A stretch of DNA of 42,934 nucleotides from Planctomycetota bacterium (GCA_003576845.1 QEVJ01000039.1:1-42934), one strand, 5' to 3'. Shown: positions 8,112 through 16,891, counted from the stretch's first letter. Numbers and translations are program-made. The notes: a model not told the origin generated them from the letters alone.

Positions 8112-9416
8112 CTACATTTTCTTGCCGATGCAGTATAAACGACGAGAGCCCTTGATGTAGATGCGGCCATTCGACACGGCCGGCGACGCGGCGCTGGGAT
8201 CATCGAGATCGCTCTCGGCGACGATGTCGAGCTTTTCGCCGGGGCGAACGACGACGCTGCGGCCGCCGGAGGCAAAGAACACGAGGCCGTCGGCCGTAGC
8301 GATCGGACTGGCCTGCATCGAAACGCCGGCGAGCCGCGCGGAGTACATCATTTTCCCGTCGGACCAGCGGGTGACTTCGAGCACGCCCGGGTTGTGCGTG
8401 CGAAACAGCAGGCCATCGGCGACGACGGGAGACGCGAGGCCCTCGGGAATGTTGCCAATGCGCCAATTTAGTCGTGGCTCGGCGACGTCGCCCTTGGCCG
8501 TCGCGTCGACGCAAACGCCGGGGCCGCCGCGGCCGCTGTCGGAGTAGACTCGGCCATCGCGATAGATCGGAGAGGTCACGTCGCCGGGCGTGTCGAACGA
8601 CCAGATCGGCTCGCCGTTCTTCGGGTCGATCGCTTGCAGCACGTTCGACGCGGCGACGAACATCCGGGGCTGTCCGTCGACGGTTGCGAACGTCGGCGTC
8701 GAGTGATTGAAGGCGACATTGGGGCGCGCCTGCTTCCAGACGACTTCGCCCGTGCGGCCGTCGTAGGCGGTAAGCGTCGCGTGTTTGTTGTTCTTGTCGG
8801 CGAGCAGGATAACGCGGTTCTCGAACGCGACGGGACTCGACGCAAACGCCACGTCGATCGAGGCGTGGTGCTCGATCGGCTTTTGCCAGAGGAGCTTGCC
8901 GTGCAGGTCGAGCGCGGCGAGCGTCGCGGAGCCGAACGCGGCGTAAACGCGCTCGCCGTCGGTCGCGGGCGTGGGCGCGGCATAACCGCCGCGGAGATCC
9001 GAGAGCGTCCACGGGCCGGCGGGCACAACGGTATCCCACAGCTCGCGGCCGTCCGCGGCGGCATAACACGTGACGTGTTGCTCGGGCACTTGCTTTTGCG
9101 AACCGTCGTTGGACCAATGGGCGGTCGTGACGATCACGCGGTCGCCCCAGACGATCGGACTGGATTGGTTGAAGTCGGGCTTGCCTTCGGCCACCGTAGG
9201 GCGCAGCGGGATGTGCCAAGCGATGTTCTCGCCCGTCGCGATGTTCCAAGTCGTGGGCAAATCGCGCTCCGCGGACTGGCCCATACCTCCGGGACCGCGG
9301 AAGCGGGGCCAGTTCTCGGCCAGGGCCGCGGACGGAATGAACTCGGCGGCGAGGACGAACGCGAAGAACGTCCACGAAGAACCGCAAAGGGGAACGTATA
9401 TACGACGTGGTCTCAT
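8112..9416 (-). CDS. Exported PQQ-binding-like beta-propeller protein
   Basis: The protein has 434 residues with an N-terminal signal (FFAFVLAAEFIPSAALA) followed directly by NWPRFRGPGGMG, the hallmark opening of the large planctomycete family of exported PQQ-like (pyrrolo-quinoline quinone) propeller proteins. Propeller repeats include KLLWQKPIEHHASI, GEVVWKQARP, NGEPIWSFDTPGDVTSPIY and KMMYSARLAGVSMQASP. No dehydrogenase active-site residues are recognisable, so binding of PQQ is not implied. Such proteins sit in the periplasm and often accompany polymer-degradation genes. The ATG at 9416 is the only start that keeps the signal peptide. It lies 87 bp upstream of the BNR-propeller gene on the same strand. 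Confidence 0.85.
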   Translation of the reverse strand: MRPRRIYVPLCGSSWTFFAFVLAAEFIPSAALAENWPRFRGPGGMGQSAERDLPTTWNIATGENIAWHIPLRPTVAEGKPDFNQSSPIVWGDRVIVTTAHWSNDGSQKQVPEQHVTCYAAADGRELWDTVVPAGPWTLSDLRGGYAAPTPATDGERVYAAFGSATLAALDLHGKLLWQKPIEHHASIDVAFASSPVAFENRVILLADKNNKHATLTAYDGRTGEVVWKQARPNVAFNHSTPTFATVDGQPRMFVAASNVLQAIDPKNGEPIWSFDTPGDVTSPIYRDGRVYSDSGRGGPGVCVDATAKGDVAEPRLNWRIGNIPEGLASPVVADGLLFRTHNPGVLEVTRWSDGKMMYSARLAGVSMQASPIATADGLVFFASGGRSVVVRPGEKLDIVAESDLDDPSAASPAVSNGRIYIKGSRRLYCIGKKM

Positions 9417-9738
9417 GGCGTAGCTGCGGAACGTCTTGGCGTGGGCATCGTGTCTACCTATCGCGCGATCGGGGGCCGTCGTACTCGCGAAGCGAACATT
9501 TTTTCACATTCGCCCTTATATACTTCGGCGGACGTGTCTGATGGCAGCCACACGACGCGGCCGCCGCTACTTCGCGCATTGTCGAGAAATATCGGCGATT
9601 TTTGCGGGCTTCGGCGACCGACCGTCGCGGCTTCTCATCCGAGCATGGCTTCGATTCGTGAGCTAGAGTTGCGATAGGCCGCGCGAGGTCCGCTGGGACC
9701 TGCTTCGGAACGGCCGATTCCACGTCGGGCGCCGGCTC
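9417..9738. other. 322-bp divergent intergenic region
   Basis: This separates the minus-strand PQQ-propeller gene from the plus-strand flagellar gene and must hold promoters for both. An AT-rich patch around 9498-9524 (run of T, then TTATATAC) is the best candidate core, but I cannot place matched -35/-10 boxes, and no sigma-28 or sigma-54 flagellar promoter is visible. A small frame at 9541-9666 has no supporting feature. Confidence 0.35.
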
Positions 9739-10608
9739 ATGGGCTTGTTCGCCGTTTTTCAGACGTCGCTTTCGGGAATCTCGCTGGCCGAAACCGCGCT
9801 CGACGTGGGCGCGAACAACCTCGCGAACCTGAGCACGCCGGGGTTCAAGGCTTCGCGGGTCGTGGCGGCGACGCAAACGCCGCAGACGCAATCGCGCGGG
9901 TCGGGACCGACGGGGCCCGAGGGCGGGACGAATCCCGTGCAGGTCGGCCTCGGGGCGTACGTCGCGGCGATCGAAGTCGATGCGAGCCAAGGCGCGATCG
10001 AACTGACCGGCGATCCGGCACAGCTCGCGTTGCAAGGACAGGGACTGTTTATCCTCCAAGGCCGCGACGGCGGGCGGACGTATACCCGCGACGGCCGGTT
10101 CGCACTCAATGCGGACGACGAACTGGTCGCCGGCGATGGATCGAGCGTATTGGGCTTCGGAGTGGGCGCGGATGGCGAGATCGACACGACGCAACTTCGG
10201 CCGCTAAAGATCAAGCTCGGTTCGTTCATCGCCACGCCGGCCGGTTCGGCGTCGCTGTTGGGATACAGCGTCACCCCGACGGGCCGCATCAAGGGACGGT
10301 ATTCCGACGGACAGTGGCGCAATCTGGGGCAGTTGAGGCTGGTGCGGTTCCCGAATCCTGCCGGACTCGAACAGCGCGGCGGCAACCGCTACGTCGAAGG
10401 TCCGGCGTCGGGCGCGGCGCTCGAGACCGATCCCGGCGGCGTGGCCGCGGCCACGATTCTGCCCGGAGCCATCGAACGTTCAAATACGGACGTCGGTCGA
10501 GAGTTGGTGAACTCGCTGCTATGGGACATGCACTTTCGGGCGAACGTGGCCGTGTCGACGACCGCGGGTTCGCTCTTGGGCGAGTTGCTTTCGCTGCGGC
10601 GGGCGTAA
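9739..10608 (+). CDS. Flagellar hook-basal body protein (FlgE/FlgF/FlgG family)
   Basis: The protein has 289 residues. The N-terminus (LDVGANNLANLSTPGFKAS) matches the flagellar rod/hook N-terminal motif, and the C-terminus (GAIERSNTDVGRELVNSLLW, ending near residue 289) matches the paired C-terminal motif; the two helices form a coiled coil in the axial structure. A central segment DPAQLALQGQGLFILQGRDG matches the FlgE/F/G middle domain. The length suits a rod protein (FlgF or FlgG) more than a hook. Which of the two cannot be decided here. It is exported by the flagellar type III system, so no signal peptide is expected or seen. No other flagellar gene is in the window. Confidence 0.85.
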   Translation: MGLFAVFQTSLSGISLAETALDVGANNLANLSTPGFKASRVVAATQTPQTQSRGSGPTGPEGGTNPVQVGLGAYVAAIEVDASQGAIELTGDPAQLALQGQGLFILQGRDGGRTYTRDGRFALNADDELVAGDGSSVLGFGVGADGEIDTTQLRPLKIKLGSFIATPAGSASLLGYSVTPTGRIKGRYSDGQWRNLGQLRLVRFPNPAGLEQRGGNRYVEGPASGAALETDPGGVAAATILPGAIERSNTDVGRELVNSLLWDMHFRANVAVSTTAGSLLGELLSLRRA

Positions 10609-10756
10609 CAAAGCCGGCCCGATTGCGCCGATTACGGAGGCAAATCGATCACCCATCGTCGTTTTCGTTCCCCGGCCGGTTCTGGCTTCATCGGTCACGG
10701 GTTGGACTGCGCGCGAATCTTCGGCGGAATTGTCGCAACTTCGTTCCTCGGGCCCG

Positions 10757-10772
10757 CGATAACCGGTTATCG
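10757..10772. promoter_or_regulatory. Perfect 16-bp palindrome upstream of the peptidoglycan-binding gene
   Basis: CGATAACCGGTTATCG is a perfect palindrome 69 bp before the next start codon, the size of a dimeric repressor's operator. A second hairpin, CGAGCC (10799-10804) / GGCTCG (10809-10814), lies between it and the gene. The regulator is unknown. Confidence 0.35.
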
Positions 10773-10841
10773 GAAGCGGCGAAGGGACACTCTCTTGGCG
10801 AGCCTTCCGGCTCGGCCCCTCTTCGCGCAAGGAACACGGCG

Positions 10842-11789
10842 ATGGCCCTCGCGCTACGATCCCCCCGTTTTACGACCGCGCCGACCGCGGCCCGGTTTCA
10901 ACAGGCGGCGAACAACACGCCCACAATCAAGAAGGGCGAAAAAGACAAGCAGGCAGTGCGAATCCTTCAGCAGGCCCTGATCGACCTGCACTTTCCGTTG
11001 CCGATCTCGACCAAAAAGTACGACAGTCCCGACGGCGACTTCGGCAACGAAACGCACGATGCTGTGAGGGCGTTTCAGCGCAAATACTTCCCCGGCGAGA
11101 CGCCGGACGGCAAAGTCGGCAAGAATACGCTGTCGAAGCTGGACGATCTGCTGCCGCTTCCCGGAGCGCCGCTCCCGCCGCTGCCGACGAGCGACAACGA
11201 AGACATGGACGAGTTGGCCAAGCAGGCCGTCCTCCGCGTGCTGACCGGCCAGTTCATGACCCGCATCGACTTCGTTTACTGCGGGCAAGAGGTGAACTGG
11301 GGCTGGTTCTGGACGGTCAAGCGGAACGTCGAGAACGACATCATTGGCGTGCGCTACGATCCGATCGTGGCGGACTTCGGCCTGGCGGTGTACGTGCCGG
11401 AGGACACGGCGGCCAGCGCGCCGAACCACATCGTCATGCCGCATACGAAGCTGATCACATGGAAGCAGCGGTCCGTGCTGGTTCACGAATCGGTGCATGC
11501 CAGTCAAGACTTGCGCGGAATTCCGCTGACGCCGGCGCTGTCCGAAGGGGCCGCCCACGTCGCGCAGAACTTGTATCACCGCCTGGCGACCGGCAACCGC
11601 GTGACCGACACGAATGCCCTGGCCGACGCCGTGCATCGCGAGGCCGACAGGTTCGCGCTGCGGATTCTTTCCGGAGAATCGTCGTTTACGGCGGCGGAGA
11701 CGACGGACCTCGACCGCGCGATCGCCGCCGTGCCGATGTATCAGCGGACGAGCGTGGGTTACGACGGCGTGCCGGATGCGATTCTGTAG
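10842..11789 (+). CDS. Peptidoglycan-binding-domain protein with HExxH metallopeptidase motif
   Basis: The ATG at 10842 is preceded by AAGGA at 9 nt and gives 315 residues. Residues about 28-100 form a PG_binding_1-like domain (KQAVRILQQALIDL, then GDFGNETHDAVRAFQRKYF and VGKNTLSKLDDLL). The C-terminal half contains VLVHESVHASQD with H215-E216-x-x-H219, a zinc-metallopeptidase signature, then SEGAAH (E235), a plausible third ligand. The surroundings recall eCIS-core/DUF4157-like proteins (HExxH followed by Q). No signal peptide is seen, so export would need another route. The combination suggests a wall-active or wall-tethered protease; activity is inferred, not shown. Confidence 0.65.
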   Translation: MALALRSPRFTTAPTAARFQQAANNTPTIKKGEKDKQAVRILQQALIDLHFPLPISTKKYDSPDGDFGNETHDAVRAFQRKYFPGETPDGKVGKNTLSKLDDLLPLPGAPLPPLPTSDNEDMDELAKQAVLRVLTGQFMTRIDFVYCGQEVNWGWFWTVKRNVENDIIGVRYDPIVADFGLAVYVPEDTAASAPNHIVMPHTKLITWKQRSVLVHESVHASQDLRGIPLTPALSEGAAHVAQNLYHRLATGNRVTDTNALADAVHREADRFALRILSGESSFTAAETTDLDRAIAAVPMYQRTSVGYDGVPDAIL

Positions 11790-11837
11790 GTTCCCGCAGA
11801 TCGCAACGCACATCGCGGCAGTTGACGCAACGCTGCA

Positions 11838-13028
11838 CTACAGCACCCGGCAGACGAAGCACTTGAGATACTCCGTCTCCGGGCACGTCGCGCTCACGGG
11901 GTGGTCGGTCGACGCACCGCGTTGTTCGAGAAACTGGATATCGCGGCGGGTGCGCTGGGCGACACCGGCTAGCATCGCCTGGAAATCTTCCCGGACGACG
12001 TGAGCCGAGCAACTGCACGTGACGAGGTAGCCCGCGGGGGCAAGGATCTCGACGGCCAGCCGGTTGAGGCGATGGTACGCGGCGAGCGCCCGTTCGACCG
12101 CCCCGCGGCTGCCGGCGAACCGGGGCGGGTCGAGCACGATCACGTCGAACTTCTGGTCCTCGGCGGCGAGGCGTTCTAGGACATCGAAACAATCGCCGAC
12201 TTCGAAGCGGACGTTGTCGACCTCGTTGAGCGCCGCGTTCGCGCGGGCTAGCTCGACCACCTTCGCGCTCGTGTCGACGGCGAGGACCTCGCGCGCGCCG
12301 CCGATCTTGGCGGCCGTGATGCCGAATCCGCCCGTGTAGCAGCACATGTCGAGGACGCGGCGGCCGGACATGAGGGCGGCGGCAACGCGGCGGTTTTCGC
12401 GCTGGTCGAGATAGAACCCGGTCTTCTGGCCTTCGCGAAAGTCGACGCGGAAGTCGACCCCGTGTTGGCGGATGGTGACGACTTCCGGCGGCCGGCCGTG
12501 CGCGACGCGGTCTTGCGGCTCCACCCCTTCGGTCTTAGCCAGGTTGCCGTCGGTACGGACCGTTATGCTGTTCGGCGCGGCCAGCTCGACGAGCACGGGC
12601 ACGATTTCGTCGATGCGGGCAGCGATGGCTTTGGCCGTGATTTGCACGACCAGATCGCGGCCGTAGCGGTCGACGATCAGACCGGAAAGGCCGTCAGCTT
12701 CGCTGAAGACGAGTCGGGCGGCGTCGGCGGGATCGGTGTAGCCGAGTTGCTCGCGGAGCGACAGCGCCGCGGCGAGACGGCGACGCCAGAAATCGGCATC
12801 GAGCGGCTCGTCGGCGTTCCACGTGTAAAGGCGTACCTGGATGCGGCTGGCTGCGTTGTAGACGCCGCGGGCGACAAACTCGCCTTTGTGCGTGACGAGA
12901 TCGACGACCTCCCCGTCGGCAACCGCACCGTCGACGCGGCCGATCGACGCATCGAGCACCCAAGGATGGCGAGCAAAAAACGGCCCGCTTTTCTTCGGCT
13001 TCAAAACGACTTGGGCGGCGGTGGGCAT
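11838..13028 (-). CDS. rlmI: RlmI-like 23S rRNA (cytosine-5) methyltransferase
   Basis: The protein has 396 residues. The N-terminal about 75 residues form a PUA-like RNA-binding domain (VLKPKKSGPFFARHPWVLDA). The Rossmann methyltransferase domain has SAM motif I VLDMCCYTGGFGI, the acidic motif VLAVDTSAKVVELA, the DPPRF motif (LDPPRFAGSRG), and the catalytic TCSCSAHV (Cys expected to attack cytosine C6). In E. coli RlmI makes m5C1962 in 23S rRNA; the specific base is inferred from family resemblance. Overall length matches the family (about 396). It lies convergent to the peptidoglycan-binding gene, 48 bp apart. No clear ribosome binding site precedes the ATG. Confidence 0.85.
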   Translation of the reverse strand: MPTAAQVVLKPKKSGPFFARHPWVLDASIGRVDGAVADGEVVDLVTHKGEFVARGVYNAASRIQVRLYTWNADEPLDADFWRRRLAAALSLREQLGYTDPADAARLVFSEADGLSGLIVDRYGRDLVVQITAKAIAARIDEIVPVLVELAAPNSITVRTDGNLAKTEGVEPQDRVAHGRPPEVVTIRQHGVDFRVDFREGQKTGFYLDQRENRRVAAALMSGRRVLDMCCYTGGFGITAAKIGGAREVLAVDTSAKVVELARANAALNEVDNVRFEVGDCFDVLERLAAEDQKFDVIVLDPPRFAGSRGAVERALAAYHRLNRLAVEILAPAGYLVTCSCSAHVVREDFQAMLAGVAQRTRRDIQFLEQRGASTDHPVSATCPETEYLKCFVCRVL

Positions 13029-13042
13029 GGGTTTCAGGGGGA

Positions 13043-13218
13043 CGGGATTCTGGATTATGGATTCGGGGAATCCTGTGTGGTTCGACTTGAGGACTTTCGA
13101 TACTACCTGTGAGTTAAGCGCGTCGATAGGGGCCGGTCGCGCGCCGCTGGCCGTGGACTATACTCGCGAGAACGCTTCGGAGCGTTTCCCCGGATCCAGA
13201 ATCCCGACCCCCGAATCC
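13043..13218. repeat. Paired inverted short words between rlmI-like and SDR genes
   Basis: CGGGATTCTGGAT (13043-13055) is exactly complementary to ATCCAGAATCCCG (13194-13206), and GGATTCGGGG (13059-13068) to CCCCGAATCC (13209-13218). The second pair is in permuted order, so this is not one simple hairpin. The words flank the divergent promoter region of the two genes. Confidence 0.5.
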
Positions 13219-13219
13219 T

Positions 13220-14023
13220 ATGCCTTGGTCCGACAAAGTTGCCCTCGTCACCGGCGGTTCCAGCGGCCTGGGGTTGGCCATTGCCGGGGCATTTGCCGAC
13301 GCGGGTTGTCGCGTGGCGATTGCGGCTCGGGATGCGGCGAAGCTGGCCGCGACCGAGGCGGAACTGCGTGAACGATTTGGCGACCGGGTGATGGCTGTGG
13401 CCGCCGACGCGACGCGGGATGAGGACGCCGCGCGGATGGTCGCGGGCGTCATCGAGCGTTTCGGGCGGCTCGACGTGCTCGTCAACAACGTCGGCCGGTC
13501 GACTCGCGCTGAGGTACTGGAAGTCACACCTGAGCAGATGCGCGAGATGCTGGAGATCAACCTAATCTCGGCGGTCCGCTGCACGCGGGCGGCGGCGAGC
13601 GCGTTGATCGCTCGGCGTGGGCACGTCGTGAACATCGGGTCGCTGGCGTCGAAGGCGGCCGGGCGTCTTCTGGGGGCGTATCCGGCGAGCAAGTTCGCGC
13701 TGGCGGGGTACACGCAGCAGCTTCGGCTGGAGCTCGAGCCGCAGGGGTTGCACGTGCTGCTCGTTTGCCCAGGGCCTATTGCACGCGACGACGCGGGCGA
13801 GCGGTACGACGCGGCGGCGGCGGGTTTGCCGGAAGCGGCGCGGCGACCGGGCGGCGGGGTGAAGCTGCGGGGGATCGACCCGGCGGACCTGGCGCGGCGG
13901 ATCGTCGTGGCGTGCGAGCGGCGGAAGAAGGAGCTGGTCGTGCCTGCAAAAGCGCGGCTGCTGTTTGCCTTGGCACAGCTTTCGCCGGGGCTGGGCGATT
14001 GGCTGGTGCGGCGCATGACGTAA
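13220..14023 (+). CDS. Short-chain dehydrogenase/reductase (SDR)
   Basis: This 267-residue protein is a classical SDR. The cofactor motif TGGSSGLG occupies residues 11-18, NNVG follows strand 4, a Ser lies in NIGSLAS, and the catalytic pair is Y154 and K158 in YPASKFALAGY. The dinucleotide is probably NADP(H), judged by the Arg at the end of strand 2 (AARDAAKL). The substrate cannot be told. The C-terminus has a basic REKKELVVPAKARLLF-like stretch (RRKKELVVP) seen in SDRs of the ketosphinganine-reductase/DHRS7 type, so a lipid-related substrate is possible. The gene stands alone, with a promoter region shared with the divergent methyltransferase. Confidence 0.85.
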   Translation: MPWSDKVALVTGGSSGLGLAIAGAFADAGCRVAIAARDAAKLAATEAELRERFGDRVMAVAADATRDEDAARMVAGVIERFGRLDVLVNNVGRSTRAEVLEVTPEQMREMLEINLISAVRCTRAAASALIARRGHVVNIGSLASKAAGRLLGAYPASKFALAGYTQQLRLELEPQGLHVLLVCPGPIARDDAGERYDAAAAGLPEAARRPGGGVKLRGIDPADLARRIVVACERRKKELVVPAKARLLFALAQLSPGLGDWLVRRMT

Positions 14024-14359
14024 CGCCGGGCCGGCACGGGGCCATAAGAATGGTGCATGGAAAATGGTGAATTGCGAATGGTGAGTGGCTGGTAGGCGCG
14101 CGGGGCGGCCGCTGGTTAGACTCATAAGTACCCACCGCTGGGTTGCTACTTGGTTGCCCGGCAGATTTCCCACCGATTTGCGGTCCTTCGGGGCCGTTGG
14201 CAGGCGTTTCGCCACACCGAGCGCGTTGCCGTGCGCTCGCAAAACAGTTCGCTGTCGCAACGGAAGTCGCCGGACTTCCGAGAGTCGGCAGCTACCCATG
14301 AGCACCGTCGGAAGTCTGGCGGCTTCCGCTACGGTTTCGCACTTGCGAGGAATTGATCT
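14024..14359. other. 336-bp intergenic region with short-word repeats
   Basis: The first 70 bases contain degenerate repeats of an AATGGTGNATNG-like word (14049-14090). The last 100 bases hold two palindromes described separately. No gene or RNA is recognised; a GAGG about 8 nt before 14360 serves as ribosome binding site of the next gene. Confidence 0.4.
14261..14328. repeat. Two related 20-bp palindromes
   Basis: CGGAAGTC-GCCG-GACTTCCG (14261-14280) is a perfect 8-bp hairpin. CGGAAG-TCTGGCGG-CTTCCG (14309-14328) is a second, shorter-stemmed version of the same sequence. They end 32 bp before the DUF1549/1553 start codon, so they lie in its leader or promoter. Confidence 0.55.
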
Positions 14360-16786
14360 ATGAACCGGAATCTATTGTTGCTCTTGGGCGCTTTGTACGG
14401 CGGGCTTATTGGCGCTCGTGGGAATGCCGCCCAGGTGACGCGGATCGACGTCTACCCGCCGGACGTGCAGCTTGAGACGGTTCGCGATCGACAAGCGGTG
14501 GTCGTCGTCGCGACGCGTGACGACGGCGTGACGCTCGACGTGACGGGCGCAGCGAAGCTGTCGCTGGCAGACGCGAAGCTCGCGCGGATCGAGAAGAGCA
14601 CGCTTTATCCGGCGGCCGACGGGCAGACGACGCTCCACGTCGAGTACGAATCGTTCAAGGCTGAGGTGCCCGTGACGGTGAAACAGGCCGCCGCGGATCG
14701 GGCGATCAGCTTCAAGCTCGACGTGATGCCGGTGTTCATGCGGGCCGGGTGCAATACGGGCAGTTGCCACGGGCAGAAGGTCGGCAAGGACGGCTTCATG
14801 CTGTCGCTGTTCGGCTACGATCCCGATGGCGACCACTATCGCCTGACGCACGAGATCGGCACGCGGCGGATCAACCTGGCCCTGCCGCGCGAGAGCCTGC
14901 TGCTGGAAAAGGCCGACGGGACGGTCCAGCACACGGGCGGCAAGCGATTCGAGCGCGACGACGAGCTATATGCGAGCATTCTCCGCTGGCTCGAAGCGAA
15001 CGCGCCGCTAGATGCCGCGGATGTGGCAAAGTCGGTCGCTTTGGAAATCTACCCGCCGAAAGCCGTGCTCGAAGGCGCGGGAGCCAAACAGCAGTTTATC
15101 GCCCGGGCAAAGTATTCGGACGGCACGGACCGCGACGTTTCGCAGCTGGTCGTGTTTTTGACGAACAACGACAACTCCGCTCCGATGGACCCGAACGGAC
15201 TGGTCACCGCGGCGGCCCGCGGCGAGGCGTTCGTCATGGCCCGCTTCGACACGTTCACCGTGGGAAGCCAGGTTCTCGTGTTGCCCAAGGACCTCAAGTA
15301 CACGCCGCCGACCGAGAAGCCGGTCAATTACGTCGACGAACTGGTGGGCGCAAAGCTTTTGAAGCTGCGGCTCGAACCGAGCGGGTTGTGCACCGATGAA
15401 GTCTTCTTGCGGCGCGTGACGCTCGACATTACCGGGCGGCTGCCGACGCCGGCCGAATACGCGGCGTTCATGGCCGACACCGCGGCCGACAAGCGGACGA
15501 ATCTCGTCGACGAACTGCTCAAGCGGAAGGAGTTTTCCGAACTGTGGGCGATGAAGTGGGCGGAACTGCTCATGATCAAGTCGTCGAACGAGGTCAGCTA
15601 CAAGTCGGCGTACTTGTACAACACCTGGCTTACCAACCAGATTTCCAAGGACGTGCCGCTCGACCAGATCGTGCGCGAGATGCTCAGCGCGACCGGCGGC
15701 ACGTTCACCACGCCAGCCACGAACTTCTACCAGGTCGAGCGCGATACGCTGAAAACGGCCGAAAACGTCGCGCAGGTGTTCATGGGCATTCGCACGCAAT
15801 GCGCGCAGTGCCACAACCATCCGTTCGACCGCTGGACGATGGACGACTATTACGGTTTCGCGGCGTTCTTCGCGCAGATTGGCCGCAAGCAGGGCGAGGA
15901 CTATCGCGAGACGATCGTGTTCAACTCGGGCGGCGGCGACGTGCGGCATCCGGTCGGCGGGCGCGTGATGCCGCCGAAGTTTTTGGGCGGGGCGACGCCG
16001 GACGTTGCCGGCAGGGATCGCCGGGCGCTGTTGGCCGGTTGGCTGGTGAGCACCGACAATCCGTTCTTCGCGCCGAACGTGGCGAACCGCATTTGGGAGC
16101 ACTTCTTCGGGATCGGGATCATCGAGCCGGTCGACGACGTGCGGGTGAGCAACCCGGCGAGCAATCCGGAACTGCTCGACGCGCTCGGCAAGAAGCTGGT
16201 CGAGAATAAGTACGACTTCAAGAAACTGGTCCGCGACATCTGCTTGTCGAATGCGTATCAGCGAACCACCGCCCGCAACGAAAGCAACAAGGACGACGAG
16301 CGGAACTTCGCCCATTCGCGCGTGCGGCGGCTGCGGGCGGAGGTGATTCTCGATTGCCTCGCCCAGGCGACGGCAACGAAGGACAAGTTCCGCGGGTTGC
16401 CGCTCGGAGCACGGGCCGTGCAGATCGCGGACGGCAACACGTCGACGTATTTTCTCACGACGTTCGGCCGCTCGCCGCGGGTGACCGTGTGCGCGTGCGA
16501 AGCGACGAGCTCGCCGACGCTCTCGCAAGCGCTGCACATGCTCAACGGCCCGACGGTCGAGGGCAAGATTCAGCAGGGCCAGCAAATTCCGGCGATGCTC
16601 AAGGAAGGCAAGACGCCGCAGCAGGTGATCGAGGCGATCTATGTCCAGAGCCTATGCCGCAAGCCGAGCGACGAGGAGCTCAAGGCCCATTTGTCGATCG
16701 TCGCGGCCGACAAAAACCCGGAAACCGGCCTGCACGACGTGTACTGGGCGGTGCTGAACTCGCGGGAGTTCATCTTTAATCACTGA
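14360..16786 (+). CDS. DUF1549/DUF1553 heme-type protein with Ig-like domain
   Basis: This 808-residue planctomycete-type protein has a signal peptide, then a bacterial Ig-like domain (about residues 25-115). A cytochrome-like segment follows with CNTGSCHG (C131, C136, H137), a CX4CH variant common in this family. DUF1549 starts near YVDELVGAKLLKL, includes a second heme-type motif CAQCHNHPFDRW (C481, C484, H485), and DUF1553 follows (LAGWLVSTDNPFFAPNVANR). Families of this kind are exported and multiplied in planctomycetes, usually paired with a DUF1501 protein; none is adjacent here. The redox or hydrolytic role is unproven. Start chosen from ATG with GAGGAA at 8 nt. Confidence 0.9.
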   Translation: MNRNLLLLLGALYGGLIGARGNAAQVTRIDVYPPDVQLETVRDRQAVVVVATRDDGVTLDVTGAAKLSLADAKLARIEKSTLYPAADGQTTLHVEYESFKAEVPVTVKQAAADRAISFKLDVMPVFMRAGCNTGSCHGQKVGKDGFMLSLFGYDPDGDHYRLTHEIGTRRINLALPRESLLLEKADGTVQHTGGKRFERDDELYASILRWLEANAPLDAADVAKSVALEIYPPKAVLEGAGAKQQFIARAKYSDGTDRDVSQLVVFLTNNDNSAPMDPNGLVTAAARGEAFVMARFDTFTVGSQVLVLPKDLKYTPPTEKPVNYVDELVGAKLLKLRLEPSGLCTDEVFLRRVTLDITGRLPTPAEYAAFMADTAADKRTNLVDELLKRKEFSELWAMKWAELLMIKSSNEVSYKSAYLYNTWLTNQISKDVPLDQIVREMLSATGGTFTTPATNFYQVERDTLKTAENVAQVFMGIRTQCAQCHNHPFDRWTMDDYYGFAAFFAQIGRKQGEDYRETIVFNSGGGDVRHPVGGRVMPPKFLGGATPDVAGRDRRALLAGWLVSTDNPFFAPNVANRIWEHFFGIGIIEPVDDVRVSNPASNPELLDALGKKLVENKYDFKKLVRDICLSNAYQRTTARNESNKDDERNFAHSRVRRLRAEVILDCLAQATATKDKFRGLPLGARAVQIADGNTSTYFLTTFGRSPRVTVCACEATSSPTLSQALHMLNGPTVEGKIQQGQQIPAMLKEGKTPQQVIEAIYVQSLCRKPSDEELKAHLSIVAADKNPETGLHDVYWAVLNSREFIFNH

Positions 16787-16802
16787 TGAAAATGAAAAAT
16801 GC

Positions 16803-16874
16803 AAAATGAAGAATGAAAAATGGCCGAAGTCGAATTGCCGCGATTCGGTCCTTTCGTTTTTCATTCTTCATTTT
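16803..16874. repeat. AT-rich 18-bp perfect inverted repeat, possible bidirectional terminator
   Basis: Bases 16803-16820 (AAAATGAAGAATGAAAAA) are exactly complementary to 16857-16874, with a 36-nt spacer that itself holds a CGAAT/ATTCG stem. In GC-rich surroundings this AT-rich element between two plus-strand genes is striking. It starts 17 bp after the stop of the DUF1549/1553 gene. The long T/A arms and wide loop are unlike a standard intrinsic terminator. Confidence 0.6.
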
Positions 16875-16891
16875 GACTTTTGCATTCTGCC

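Noticed and set aside
15008-16585. 525-residue minus-strand frame
   Set aside because: It is antisense to the DUF1549/DUF1553 gene and has no domain signal.
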